64,000 bases of DNA from Daejeonella sp. (GCF_030695525.1 NZ_JAUYSS010000008.1:1-64000), one strand, 5' to 3'; counted from the stretch's first letter, positions 52,879 through 62,080 are shown. Notes: generated by a model from the sequence alone, not told the origin. Translations and numbers: made by a program.

Positions 52879-54450
52879 GTGAAACAGACAAACCAGCAGG
52901 AATCCTACATTAAATTGTTTGCAAAGTGTATTACAGATCCTTCTGTGATTGATGCCGGAGATTCAATAATTTTAGAGAAAGCCCTGGAAAAGTTTCCCTA
53001 TTGTCAGGTATTAAATCTTTTTTATAGCCGCTCATTATCACTTTCAGGCTCCGAAAACCTGCAGAAACAATTGATTTATACGGCATTATCAATTCCTGAA
53101 AGAAAAATCCTCTATACAATCCTGAATGAACCTGAAAAACTAAAAGAGCCTGAAAAATTAAAATATATTGAATCTGTATTATTTGCAGAACAGGATTCGG
53201 AGGACGAAGGGATACATGGTATTGAAAATACAAGGGACTTTACTAAGGAAAAATTAAAGGCAGATGATGGGGAATTTGATTTAGAAAATATCTCAGAAGA
53301 GCCTGTTAATAAGATAATAGAAGAAGATTCTTTGTCTGCCACGGTAGAAAATGAGCTAGATAAAGATATAACAGCAGAACCTGAAAAAGAAAAATCATCG
53401 CTTGAGGAAGACTTTTGGACAGCGAAAATAGAAACAGGTCCCGAAACTGAAGTCCCAACAGAAACTGAGACAGAAAAACAAACTGCTGATGAAGATTCAT
53501 GGGGAGCTAAAATAGCCAGTGCTCCAGAAAATGATGAAGTAACTGTCTCAGAGACTACAAACCAAGAGATTGGTATTGAAATCCCTGCTGAAAAAGCAGA
53601 TGATTCAATAGATGAAGAGAAAACTCATATTGAAAGAGAACCGGATGATACAATAGCTGAAACTGAGCAGGCAAATGCTAATGAGAATAATAATCCGGTA
53701 GAAGAAACCTCTTTATTGGGTGATATCTTCAATACAATTAATGAAAGTGCTATACCATTAGAAGATCCTGTAAAGGAAGAAACTAAGGCTGAGCCGGTTT
53801 TTAGTTCTGAAAGGGAATCTGAAATAAAGCCTGCTGAAGATGTCAAAGCTGCTCCTGCAGAAGCTGTTACACCTGCTGCAGAACCCTCACTTGGGGGAAC
53901 AGGCAGCACTGAAAGAGCAGTAGCAGAACCTGATCAGGAAGTATCAAGGTACAATGACGATAAAATGCCCTATTCATTCTTATGGTGGTTGCAAAAAACC
54001 CGGATGGAGTATGCAGACACGTATCAACCATATTCCGATTTCAGGTTAGATCCAAATCAGAATATTAAAATAGGTTCTGTCGATCAGTTAAGCAGTCAGA
54101 TCATTGAGAATATTTTCCATTTGCAATCACCTTTAGAGCAGGTTAAAAATGCCCCGAGAACTGTTCCTTTTCAGGTAAAACGCAAGGAAGATTCTATCCT
54201 TGAGAAATTTATCAAGGAAGAACCTCAGATCAAACCTCCCGACTCTCAAAAACTGGATACCGAGAACAAGGCAAGGAAAAGCGCGGAAGACCCAAATGAC
54301 CTGGTTTCAGAAACACTGGCACATATCTATGCTGACCAGATGTTATATGAAAAAGCAATTACTACCTACAAAAAATTAAGTTTGAAAGTTCCGGAAAAAA
54401 GCACGTACTTTGCCGACCGAATTCGTGAATTAGAAAAGAAAGTAAATTAA
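52879..54450 (+). CDS. Acidic protein of unknown function with TPR-like C-terminus
   Basis: A 523-residue protein with GTG start (MKQTNQQESYIKLFAKC). Residues 1-100 are helical and ordered (LEKALEKFPYCQVLNLFYSR). Residues about 110-355 are a long low-complexity stretch rich in Glu, Asp, Ala and Thr with recurring EDxWxAKI words (EEDFWTAKIETGPE, DEDSWGAKIASAPE), probably disordered. The C-terminal 150 residues hold MPYSFLWWLQKTRMEYADTY and one TPR-like helix pair (LAHIYADQMLYEKAITTYKK). No catalytic motif is seen. Gene order lptE - this - secG is tight, so an envelope-related scaffold role is possible. Confidence 0.7.
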   Translation: MKQTNQQESYIKLFAKCITDPSVIDAGDSIILEKALEKFPYCQVLNLFYSRSLSLSGSENLQKQLIYTALSIPERKILYTILNEPEKLKEPEKLKYIESVLFAEQDSEDEGIHGIENTRDFTKEKLKADDGEFDLENISEEPVNKIIEEDSLSATVENELDKDITAEPEKEKSSLEEDFWTAKIETGPETEVPTETETEKQTADEDSWGAKIASAPENDEVTVSETTNQEIGIEIPAEKADDSIDEEKTHIEREPDDTIAETEQANANENNNPVEETSLLGDIFNTINESAIPLEDPVKEETKAEPVFSSERESEIKPAEDVKAAPAEAVTPAAEPSLGGTGSTERAVAEPDQEVSRYNDDKMPYSFLWWLQKTRMEYADTYQPYSDFRLDPNQNIKIGSVDQLSSQIIENIFHLQSPLEQVKNAPRTVPFQVKRKEDSILEKFIKEEPQIKPPDSQKLDTENKARKSAEDPNDLVSETLAHIYADQMLYEKAITTYKKLSLKVPEKSTYFADRIRELEKKVN

Positions 54451-54455
54451 TAGAT

Positions 54456-54791
54456 ATGTTATATACAATTATTATCCTGGCTATCATTGTTTGTGTTTTG
54501 TTAGTGCTGATCATTTTGATTCAAAACCCTAAAGGAGGTGGTCTATCCTCCGGATTCTCAGGGTCCAATAATATCATGGGCGTACAGCGAACTGGTGATT
54601 TTCTGGAGAAAGGCACATGGGTTCTTGCAGTGTCACTAATGGTTCTGGCCTTAATGGTTAATGTAGTTGTTCCCCGTGGCGGAGTAGTAGATCAGGAAAT
54701 GAATGATATTCAAAACCAGATCAATAAACCTGCTGCACCGGTTGCCGCACCATCAGGTCTTTCTTTACCTACCGACAGCACTAAAAAATAA
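54456..54791 (+). CDS. secG: Preprotein translocase subunit SecG
   Basis: A small inner-membrane subunit of SecYEG (111 residues). Two membrane helices frame the conserved cytoplasmic loop: LYTIIILAIIVCVLLVLIIL, then QNPKGGGLSSGFSG...NNIMGVQRTGDFLEKGTW and VLAVSLMVLALMVNVVV. A Pro/Ala-rich tail follows, as in other Bacteroidota. It ends the apparent four-gene unit that starts with the sigma-54 activator and is followed by a strong terminator. Confidence 0.94.
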   Translation: MLYTIIILAIIVCVLLVLIILIQNPKGGGLSSGFSGSNNIMGVQRTGDFLEKGTWVLAVSLMVLALMVNVVVPRGGVVDQEMNDIQNQINKPAAPVAAPSGLSLPTDSTKK

Positions 54792-54810
54792 AAGATCATA
54801 TTCGAAAATG

Positions 54811-54837
54811 AGCCACCTGAAGGGTGGCTTTTTTTTT
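54811..54837 (+). terminator. Rho-independent terminator after secG
   Basis: Stem AGCCACC / GGTGGCT (54811-54829) with a short loop, followed by eight U residues, 20 nt after the secG stop. Confidence 0.93.
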
Positions 54838-54845
54838 GAAATAAA

Positions 54846-54960
54846 CTGACATTTTACTGACAGCTTGACACCGATTCTTTGTCAATAAAGAGGGAAGGAT
54901 AATCAAATAATGAAAATTTGACAAGAAATGTACCCCTAAGCTATTTGGCATAATTCGTGT
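54846..54960 (+). promoter_or_regulatory. groES upstream region with TGACA half-sites and GG-N10-GT box
   Basis: Repeated half-sites CTGACA (54846), CTGACA (54857) and TTGACA (54865), the last forming an inverted pair TTGACA-N9-TGTCAA (54865-54885), with another TTGACA at 54918. Further down, TTTGGCATAATTCGTG (54944-54959) has the GG-N10-GT spacing of a sigma-54-like promoter with one mismatch. No CIRCE element is present. This may be the heat-shock control region of groESL. Confidence 0.4.
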
Positions 54961-55007
54961 CAATAGAACAGTACAAATATTCCATTAATTTAATTTATTA
55001 TATCAAT

Positions 55008-55301
55008 ATGGCATTAAATATCAAACCTAGCGCAGACCGGGTAGTTATAGAAGCTGCACCGGCTGAAGAAAAAACGGCCTCCGGACTTTACATTCCTGAT
55101 ACTGCAAAAGAAAAACCTCAAAAAGGTACTGTTGTAGCTGTTGGACCTGGAAAATATGCAGAACAAACCGGCAATTTAATCCCTATGGCTTATAAAGTAG
55201 GAGATGTGGTATTATACGGTAAGTATGCTGGCACAGAGATCACACATGAAGGAAAAGAATATCTGATCATGCGTGAATCTGATATTTTTGCAACATTATA
55301 A
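55008..55301 (+). CDS. groES: Co-chaperonin GroES
   Basis: The heptameric lid of the GroEL cage. From the ATG at 55008 it gives 97 residues: [20 protein letters not shown], then [20 protein letters not shown] with the mobile loop and [19 protein letters not shown]. It ends with [13 protein letters not shown]. The frame extends 17 codons upstream into the control region, which I reject. It is separated from groEL by 136 nt that carry word repeats, unusual for a pair that is usually close. Confidence 0.97.
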   Translation: MALNIKPSADRVVIEAAPAEEKTASGLYIPDTAKEKPQKGTVVAVGPGKYAEQTGNLIPMAYKVGDVVLYGKYAGTEITHEGKEYLIMRESDIFATL

Positions 55302-55437
55302 CGAAGTCGGAAGTCGGAAGTCAGACCTCAGACATCGGACCTCAGACCTCATACTTCGAATCCAAATTAAATTAAAAACCGGAGGCTTGATACAAACATC
55401 AATTTGAATTAACTCCAACATCTAAAATCTTTAAACA
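55302..55437. repeat. groES-groEL spacer with AAGTCGG / TCAGACC word repeats
   Basis: GAAGTCGGAAGTCGGAAGTC is followed by AGACCTCAGACATCGGACC, TCAGACCTC and ATACTTCG, which can partly pair. The rest is the plain groEL leader. The repeat could modulate read-through from groES to groEL. Confidence 0.55.
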
Positions 55438-57078
55438 ATGTCAAAACAAGTTAAATACAATGTTGAAGCACGCGATGCTCTGAAAAGAGGCGTGGATATC
55501 CTTGCCAATGCAGTAAAAGTAACTCTTGGACCAAAGGGCCGTAATGTAATTATCGATAAGAAATTTGGTTCACCTGCAATCACTAAAGATGGTGTTACCG
55601 TTGCCAAAGAAATTGAATTAAAAGACGCCCTTGAGAACATGGGTGCACAGATGGTAAAAGAAGTTGCCTCTAAAACAGCTGACCAGGCTGGAGATGGCAC
55701 TACTACTGCGACAGTTTTAGCTCAGGCAATAGTAACCGCCGGAATTAAAAACGTTGCTGCCGGTGCAAACCCAATGGATCTTAAACGTGGTATTGACAAA
55801 GCAGTAACTGCTGTTGTTGCTAATTTGAAAAAACAGTCACAGTCTGTTGGTGAAGACAATAAAAAAATAAAGCAGGTTGCCTCAATTTCAGCTAATAATG
55901 ATGAAGTAATTGGAACCCTGATCGCTGATGCAATGGCGAAAGTTGGAAAAGATGGTGTAATTACTGTTGAAGAAGCAAAAGGTACTGAAACTGAAATGAA
56001 AACAGTCGAAGGTATGCAGTTCGACCGTGGATACTTATCTCCATACTTCGTAACCAACGCTGATAAAATGGAAGTTGAACTGGATAATCCTTATATCCTG
56101 ATCTACGACAAGAAGATTTCTTCAATGAAAGAACTTCTTCCGGTTCTTGAAAAACAAGTTCAAACCGGAAAACCATTATTAATTATTGCTGAAGATCTTG
56201 ACGGTGAAGCATTAGCTACCCTGGTAGTTAACAAAATCCGAGGCTCACTGAAAGTGGCTGCTGTTAAAGCACCAGGATTCGGTGATCGTCGTAAAGCAAT
56301 GCTTGAAGATATCGCAATCCTTACAGGTGGTACAGTTATTTCTGAAGAGAGAGGTTATAAATTAGAGAATGCAGATCTAACTTACTTAGGTCAGGCAGAA
56401 AAAGTTGTTGTTGATAAAGATAATACGATCGTTATTAATGGAGCAGGTAAAACTGCTGACATCAAAGCACGTGTTAGCCAGATCAAAGCTCAGGTTGAAA
56501 CAACTACCTCTGATTATGATAAAGAAAAATTGCAGGAACGTTTAGCTAAACTTTCAGGTGGTGTTGCCGTACTTTATGTTGGTGCAGCTACGGAAGTTGA
56601 AATGAAAGAGAAAAAAGACAGAGTTGATGATGCTTTACATGCAACCCGTGCAGCTGTTGAAGAAGGAATTGTTGCCGGTGGTGGTGTTGCTTTCATCCGT
56701 GCTGTTGAGGCTTTAAAAGATCTTAAAGGAGCTAATGAAGATGAGAACACAGGTATTGCAATCATCAGACGTGCTATCGAAGAGCCATTACGTCAGATCT
56801 GCCAAAACGCAGGTATTGAAGGTTCTATCGTAGTTCAAAAGGTGAAAGAAGGTAAAGCTGATTTCGGATACAATGCCCGTACTGATGTTTACGAAAATCT
56901 GATCGGTGCCGGTGTTATTGATCCAACTAAGGTTGGTCGTATCGCATTGGAAAATGCAGCTTCAATTGCAGCGATGTTATTAACTACTGAAGTAGTACTT
57001 GCTGATGATCCTGAAGATGAAAAAGGTGGTGCTGGTATGCCTCCAATGGGTGGCGGCGGCATGGGTGGAATGATGTAA
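55438..57078 (+). CDS. groEL: Chaperonin GroEL
   Basis: The 60-kDa chaperonin that encloses and folds proteins with ATP and GroES. The 546-residue protein is complete: [32 protein letters not shown], the apical-domain region, [20 protein letters not shown] and the Gly/Met tail [13 protein letters not shown]. The codons are biased to a small set (GGT, GTT, CGT, AAA), as expected of a very highly expressed gene. It is followed by a strong terminator. Confidence 0.99.
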   Translation: MSKQVKYNVEARDALKRGVDILANAVKVTLGPKGRNVIIDKKFGSPAITKDGVTVAKEIELKDALENMGAQMVKEVASKTADQAGDGTTTATVLAQAIVTAGIKNVAAGANPMDLKRGIDKAVTAVVANLKKQSQSVGEDNKKIKQVASISANNDEVIGTLIADAMAKVGKDGVITVEEAKGTETEMKTVEGMQFDRGYLSPYFVTNADKMEVELDNPYILIYDKKISSMKELLPVLEKQVQTGKPLLIIAEDLDGEALATLVVNKIRGSLKVAAVKAPGFGDRRKAMLEDIAILTGGTVISEERGYKLENADLTYLGQAEKVVVDKDNTIVINGAGKTADIKARVSQIKAQVETTTSDYDKEKLQERLAKLSGGVAVLYVGAATEVEMKEKKDRVDDALHATRAAVEEGIVAGGGVAFIRAVEALKDLKGANEDENTGIAIIRRAIEEPLRQICQNAGIEGSIVVQKVKEGKADFGYNARTDVYENLIGAGVIDPTKVGRIALENAASIAAMLLTTEVVLADDPEDEKGGAGMPPMGGGGMGGMM

Positions 57079-57101
57079 TATCATTCTCCCTTCACAAAAA
57101 A

Positions 57102-57131
57102 AGCTCCGGATAAAATTCGGAGCTTTTTTTG
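57102..57131 (+). terminator. Rho-independent terminator after groEL
   Basis: Stem AGCTCCG / CGGAGCT (57102-57124) with a 9-nt loop, then seven U residues. An A-tract before the stem lets it also serve the convergent lipB side. Confidence 0.95.
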
Positions 57132-57262
57132 TATTTATTGATTCGAACAGACAGGAATCATCTGTTGCCAGTTGTCTGTTATCAGTTGTCTGATTCAGGG
57201 ATTATTAATTAATTGAGAATGTAGTATCCTGATCTGAACTTTTCACTTTCAATTCTCAATTC
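57132..57262. repeat. Word repeats before the lipB stop
   Basis: GTTGTCTGTTATCAGTTGTCTG and CTTTCAATTCTCAATTCTCAATTCTCC are tandem imperfect repeats of 7-11 nt. The inverse of the second occurs after galK (GAGAATGGAGAGTGGAGAATT, 33362). No gene is seen. Confidence 0.5.
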
Positions 57263-57967
57263 TCAATTCTCCAAGATTTCCATCTCAAACAAGCTCCCAA
57301 TATTCAGCTTCAATTTCTGCTTTACTTCTTCAATATCCGGCTTAAAACCCAGCTCCCTTTCCAATGAAGTAACATCCTTATCATCGATTCCACAGGGAAC
57401 AATATTTCTAAAATAAGACAGATCTGTATTGACATTAAAAGCAAGTCCATGCATGGTTACCCAGCGACTGCACCTAACGCCCATTGCGCAGATCTTTCTT
57501 GCACGCTCATTATCAGCATCCAGCCAGACTCCGGTATACCCTTCATACCTGCCGCTTTGTATTCCATAATCCGCTAGTGTCATTATCACAGCTTCCTCAA
57601 GAGTCCGCAGATAAAGGTGGATATCAGTAAAAAAATTGTCCAGATCCAGTATAGGATAAGATACAATCTGGCCCGGACCATGATAAGTAATATCACCACC
57701 CCGGTTAATTTTATAATATGTGGCTTGTTTATTTGCTAATCCGGCTTCATCAAGAAGTAAATTTTCGGGCTTACCACTTTTTCCGAGGGTATAAACATGC
57801 GGATGTTCGACGAAAATGAGGTGGTTATGGACAGGATCATCCGTGTTGTTATTTCTATTCTGAGTTTTGGCCATAACAGTCTCTGCAAAAACCTGTTCTT
57901 GCCTGTCCCATGCCTGCTGATAATCAACTAACCCCCAATCCTGAAATATGACCTTCTTATTCTTCAT
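57263..57967 (-). CDS. lipB: Octanoyl-ACP:protein octanoyltransferase
   Basis: Moves octanoate from acyl carrier protein to lipoyl domains, the first step of lipoate synthesis. Visible are HVYTLGKSGKPENLL, NRGGDITYHGPGQIVSYPIL, the lysine in RARKICAMGVRCSRWVTMHG and the acyl-cysteine in NIVPCGIDDKDVTSLE. Length 234 is normal. I start at the ATG at 57967 (MKNKKVIFQDWG); an ATG at 57976 or TTG at 57985 are alternatives. All overlap the end of the phosphopantetheinyl transferase gene, so the two are probably coupled; both act on carrier-protein chemistry. Confidence 0.95.
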   Translation of the reverse strand: MKNKKVIFQDWGLVDYQQAWDRQEQVFAETVMAKTQNRNNNTDDPVHNHLIFVEHPHVYTLGKSGKPENLLLDEAGLANKQATYYKINRGGDITYHGPGQIVSYPILDLDNFFTDIHLYLRTLEEAVIMTLADYGIQSGRYEGYTGVWLDADNERARKICAMGVRCSRWVTMHGLAFNVNTDLSYFRNIVPCGIDDKDVTSLERELGFKPDIEEVKQKLKLNIGSLFEMEILEN

Positions 57968-58610
57968 TATAATCATCCGCAACAAATCCGATCATATACC
58001 CATCAAATTTTTCGTAGTGTACCCTGAATTTCCTTTGACGAGTGTCGGTATTCAGCATGGCCTCAAAAGAGCCGCTGACTTCATATGTAAACGGTTCAAG
58101 CTTAATATGCTCCAGAAAACTAATATTCTTTTTACCGTGAAGCTTATAAATAGCCTCTTTCGCGCACCAGGTAACGTAAAGATGATCTATGCGATCCTTA
58201 TCATGAATAAACTCAATCTCCTCTTTACTCAGGAACTTGTGGGCAATTCGTTCAATTTTATCCTTAACCAGTTCAATGTCTATTCCAACTGCCTTACTCT
58301 TACTCACCATTACTGCAGCATAATCATAAGAATGGCTTAGTGAAATATGATGAGGAAAATTACTTAAATATGGTTTGCCACTTGAATCAACCTTACAGTC
58401 AATATAACTTTCAGTATCCATCATCCTGCGAAGCAGTACACGGGTGCTCAGCCAATGCATGTTACGCTTGCCGTTATTCAAAGTATCCAGATACGACAAT
58501 TCATGTTCCTTCAACTGTAACTGAGCCAGTAATTCATCTGCACTTTCTTCGATCTTCCAGATTGCAAATGATGTAGTAAGGTCAATTTCCCGGTGATAAG
58601 CAAGAGCCAT
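57957..58610 (-). CDS. 4'-phosphopantetheinyl transferase (Sfp type)
   Basis: Attaches the phosphopantetheine arm of CoA to carrier proteins. The 217-residue protein has the family motifs: SSGKPYLSNFPHHISLSHSY (P1/substrate region), VGIDIELVKDKIERIAHKFL (the GxDxE magnesium site) and VTWCAKEAIYKLHG (WxxKEA). No acpS or fatty-acid-synthase genes are nearby, so the target carrier cannot be read from context. An exact -7 box (TAGTTTTG, minus strand 58631-58638) lies about 20 nt upstream. Confidence 0.92.
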   Translation of the reverse strand: MALAYHREIDLTTSFAIWKIEESADELLAQLQLKEHELSYLDTLNNGKRNMHWLSTRVLLRRMMDTESYIDCKVDSSGKPYLSNFPHHISLSHSYDYAAVMVSKSKAVGIDIELVKDKIERIAHKFLSKEEIEFIHDKDRIDHLYVTWCAKEAIYKLHGKKNISFLEHIKLEPFTYEVSGSFEAMLNTDTRQRKFRVHYEKFDGYMIGFVADDYNEE

Positions 58611-58630
58611 TTTTAAAAATAAAATACCTG

Positions 58631-58638
58631 CAAAACTA
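58631..58638 (-). promoter_or_regulatory. -7 promoter element TAGTTTTG
   Basis: Minus-strand TAGTTTTG matches TAnnTTTG exactly and lies 20 nt before the phosphopantetheinyl transferase ATG. Confidence 0.45.
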
Positions 58639-58680
58639 TCTCAAATTAATCATAATTTAGGCCAAATCTTACGCTTATTT

Positions 58681-59217
58681 ATGATACTTTCTGATAAACT
58701 CATTCTGGAAGAAATTGAAAGAGGAAATATAATAATTGAACCTTTCAATAAGGAGTGTCTTGGCACCAATTCTTACGACGTTCATCTGGGCAAATACCTG
58801 GCAACATACAGAAACAGGGTTTTAGATGCTAAACTTCATAATGAGATTGACCATTTCGAGATTCCTAAGGATGGTTTTGTCCTTCAACCCAATACCCTTT
58901 ATCTCGGAGTAACCCTCGAATATACAGAAACCCACAGGCATGTGCCATTTCTGGAAGGAAAATCAAGTACCGGCAGACTGGGGATCGACATCCATGCAAC
59001 AGCCGGAAAAGGAGATGTAGGATTTTGTAATACCTGGACTCTTGAAATATCATGTACGCAACCGGTAAAAATATATGCCGGTATGCCTATAGGCCAATTA
59101 ATCTATTTCGTAGTTGATGGTGATGTAGAAACCATGTACAATACAAAACTCAATGCCAAATACAACAATAAGACCACAAAACCCGTTGAAAGTATGATGT
59201 GGAAGAATTCCTTCTAA
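58681..59217 (+). CDS. dcd: dCTP deaminase
   Basis: Turns dCTP into dUTP, supplying thymidylate synthesis. The trimeric enzyme of 178 residues begins MILSDKLILEEIERGNIIIE and shows the typical CLGTNSYDVHLGKYL, GVTLEYTETHRHVPFLEGKS, TGRLGIDIHATAGKGDVGF and NTWTLEIS, whose glutamate is catalytic. Whether it also has dUTPase activity, as in some bacteria, cannot be told. It is divergent from the lipB unit. Confidence 0.95.
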   Translation: MILSDKLILEEIERGNIIIEPFNKECLGTNSYDVHLGKYLATYRNRVLDAKLHNEIDHFEIPKDGFVLQPNTLYLGVTLEYTETHRHVPFLEGKSSTGRLGIDIHATAGKGDVGFCNTWTLEISCTQPVKIYAGMPIGQLIYFVVDGDVETMYNTKLNAKYNNKTTKPVESMMWKNSF

Positions 59218-59364
59218 GCATCAGCTATAAAATAAATCGTATATTAATACATATTAAGCCTCAATTCAAAAACCGGGGTTTAAATTTTTAATGGAACCAA
59301 TTTTGCGGGGTAATCCCGGCATTCAATTATACCGGCATTAGATATTGATTCAGTAACATTCTTT

Positions 59365-62076
59365 ATGAAAAAGTATTTCATTATCATTTTTTCTATGCTA
59401 TTCTCAGCATTAATGTTGGGATTTATCATTGAGGATGAGCCACTGAAGAAAATTCTTACGCAGATAGAAAAATACAGATTACAATTCCCGCAGGAGAAAG
59501 TTCATTTACATCTTGACAAACCATATTATGCCATTGGGGATAATATCTGGTTTAAAGCATACGTCGTTAACGCTGAGAAAAATGAATTATCTAACTTGAG
59601 TAAGATATTGTATGTGGAGCTAATCAACGACAAAGATTCAATTAAGAAATCCCTGAAAATACCCTTGGAAATGGGATTAACCTGGGGGGATTTTACACTT
59701 TCTGACTCACTGAGAGAGGGTAACTACAGAATACGGGCATATACAACCTGGATGAGGAATTTTGGAGAAGAATACTTTTTTGATAAAACCATCACCATTG
59801 GTAACTCTATTTCCAATACAGTTTTAACTCAGGTAGATTACACTTACAGTAAAGACGCACGAGGACAAAAAGTATCAGCCCTGATCAATTATAGCGATAT
59901 GGCCGGCCAGCCGCTCGCTAATAAAGAGGTTAGCTATCATGTTGAACTGGACTTCAGAAGTATTCTGAAAGGGAAAGGCATTACTGATGCAATGGGAAAT
60001 CTTCAGGTCAGTTTTGTAAACAATCAGCCCTTCGTGTTAAAATCAGGAAGAATCAGTACCACTATCCGTTTGGATGAAAAGAACAGTGCAAATAAAAACT
60101 TTCCTGTTAAATCAACATCAAATGAATCTGTTGTTCAGTTCTTCCCTGAAAGTGGCGATCTGGTCAATGGGATCAGCTCAAGAATTGGATTCAAGGCTGT
60201 GAGTTCAGACGGACTTGGAATTAATGTCGGTGGGTATATCAGCAATCAAAATAATGTCCGGATGGTTGATTTTAAATCAGAACATGCAGGAATGGGACAT
60301 TTTAGATTAAGGCCTGATCTTACTGATACCTATACTGCACATATTATTTTTGAAGATGGCTCAGAAAAGTCATACCCCCTGCCGCAAGTAAAAGCAAACG
60401 GATATGTTTTATCTGTGAGTAATACCAATACAGATGATCTCAAAATTATCGTATCAACCAACGAAGTTGCCAAACCGGATGAAGAAATAACCCTTATTGC
60501 GCAAACTAACGGACAGGTTCATTTCGTTTCGAAAAACAAGCTTTCTTCAAAAACGTTCAATGCAAGCATTCCAAAAAATCGTTTCCCAAGCGGAATACTT
60601 CAGCTAACACTCTTTTCTGCTCAAAATGAACCGGTTGCCGAGCGACTGGTATTTATCAATCATTCTGACTTTTTGAAAATCGATCTGAGTACAGACAAGC
60701 CTGAGTATAAAAAAAGGGAAAAAGTCAAACTGACATTAGACACAAAAGATCCTCTGGGTAAAGCTACAATGGGAAGCTTTTCAATTGCGATCCTTGATGA
60801 ATCAAAAGTGCCTTTTCATGAGGCTGATGAAACCACAATAATGTCAAATCTTCTTCTCAGTTCAGATTTAAAAGGTTTTATTGAGCAACCCAATTATTAT
60901 TTTGATGAAATTAATGAAGATAAGATCAGGCAACTCGATATCTTATTGTTAACCCAGGGCTGGCGTAGGTTTGAATGGAGAAATATTTTATCAGATAATT
61001 ATCCTACATTGGTTTATCAACCTGAAACCAATTTACAGGTTAGTGGCAAGGTTACCACCGTGACAGGCAGGCCTGTAGTCGGAGGAAAAGTTACATTATT
61101 TTCCGCATCCGGGGATGTATTTATGCTGGATACGCTTACCAACGCGAACGGAGAATTCAAATTTGACAACCTGTATTTTAACGATAGTACGAAATTTGTA
61201 ATTCAGGCAAGAAATGAAAAAGACCGAAAAAATGTAGAAATTTTGCTCGACAGGATTCCACCTCAGTTGGTTACAAAAAATAAAAACGAAGCAATGCTGG
61301 AGGTAAATGTTAACCGCTCCATGCTTTCCTACTTAAAGAACAGTCGTACCCAGTACGATGAATTTAGAAGGTATGGCGTGATTGGAAGAAATATCCTCCT
61401 TGATGAAGTAAGAATAGTTGAACGTAAGCAGGAAGTAAAGCATTCTGCAAATCTGAATAGTCCGGGAAGAGCCGATGCAATAATTAAAGCCGATCAGCTT
61501 CAGAATTGTTTTGATCTTGCTATATGTTTACAGGGCAGAGTGGCCGGTTTAATAATCAGGAATGGAATGGCCTATCTGATGAGAAATATGAGTGCATCAT
61601 TCAGGGGGCCCATCCCTATGGAAGTGGTTGTAGATGGGATGTTTTTGGGAGCTGAATTTTTATCGTCCATAAACGTCCAGGATGTAGAAACTATTGAAGT
61701 ACTCAGAAGTGGAGCAAACACTGCCATATACGGTTCAATGGGTGGAGGTGGGTTGCTAATTATAACTACCAAACGTGGGGAAGTCAATAATAATTACAGA
61801 TCATACTCACCCGGAATTATGAGTTATAAACCTCAGGGATTCTTTAAAGGCCGCGAGTTTTATTCTCCTGATTATGACGATCCTGCAATTAATGTACAGA
61901 TACCAGATCTTCGGACAACCATTTATTGGAATCCAAATGTTGTCAGCGATTCTACTGGTAAAGCAAGTGTTGAATTCTTCAACTCTGATGGAACAGGCAA
62001 TTATAAAGCCATTGTTGAAGGAATTAATATCAATGGATCAATAGGAAGAAAAATTTTCAGATATAACGTCAAATAA
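59365..62076 (+). CDS. Surface protein with MG2-like and TonB-plug domains but no beta-barrel
   Basis: A 903-residue exported protein (leader MKKYFIIIFSMLFSALMLGF). Residues about 45-150 resemble the macroglobulin MG2 domain (EKVHLHLDKPYYAIGDNIWF, then REGNYRIRAYTTWMRNF). Further beta domains follow. A carboxypeptidase-like regulatory domain lies near 555-630 (LQVSGKVTTVTGRPVVGGKV). Near 700-810 comes a TonB-receptor plug (GRVAGLIIRNG, MEVVVDGMFLGAEFL, DVETIEVLRSGANTAIYGSM, GGGLLIITTKRGE). The protein ends about 95 residues later, so no 22-strand barrel can follow. Bacteroidota have many such receptor-like proteins of unknown role. The next gene is 4 nt away. Confidence 0.8.
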   Translation: MKKYFIIIFSMLFSALMLGFIIEDEPLKKILTQIEKYRLQFPQEKVHLHLDKPYYAIGDNIWFKAYVVNAEKNELSNLSKILYVELINDKDSIKKSLKIPLEMGLTWGDFTLSDSLREGNYRIRAYTTWMRNFGEEYFFDKTITIGNSISNTVLTQVDYTYSKDARGQKVSALINYSDMAGQPLANKEVSYHVELDFRSILKGKGITDAMGNLQVSFVNNQPFVLKSGRISTTIRLDEKNSANKNFPVKSTSNESVVQFFPESGDLVNGISSRIGFKAVSSDGLGINVGGYISNQNNVRMVDFKSEHAGMGHFRLRPDLTDTYTAHIIFEDGSEKSYPLPQVKANGYVLSVSNTNTDDLKIIVSTNEVAKPDEEITLIAQTNGQVHFVSKNKLSSKTFNASIPKNRFPSGILQLTLFSAQNEPVAERLVFINHSDFLKIDLSTDKPEYKKREKVKLTLDTKDPLGKATMGSFSIAILDESKVPFHEADETTIMSNLLLSSDLKGFIEQPNYYFDEINEDKIRQLDILLLTQGWRRFEWRNILSDNYPTLVYQPETNLQVSGKVTTVTGRPVVGGKVTLFSASGDVFMLDTLTNANGEFKFDNLYFNDSTKFVIQARNEKDRKNVEILLDRIPPQLVTKNKNEAMLEVNVNRSMLSYLKNSRTQYDEFRRYGVIGRNILLDEVRIVERKQEVKHSANLNSPGRADAIIKADQLQNCFDLAICLQGRVAGLIIRNGMAYLMRNMSASFRGPIPMEVVVDGMFLGAEFLSSINVQDVETIEVLRSGANTAIYGSMGGGGLLIITTKRGEVNNNYRSYSPGIMSYKPQGFFKGREFYSPDYDDPAINVQIPDLRTTIYWNPNVVSDSTGKASVEFFNSDGTGNYKAIVEGININGSIGRKIFRYNVK

Positions 62077-62080
62077 AAAG

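Noticed and set aside
54957-55007. Extended N-terminus of GroES
   Set aside because: The extra 17 residues are absent from GroES in general and are translated from the control region; [12 protein letters not shown] is the normal start.
59365-62076. Ordinary TonB-dependent receptor
   Set aside because: The plug lies near the C-terminus and no barrel-length sequence follows it.
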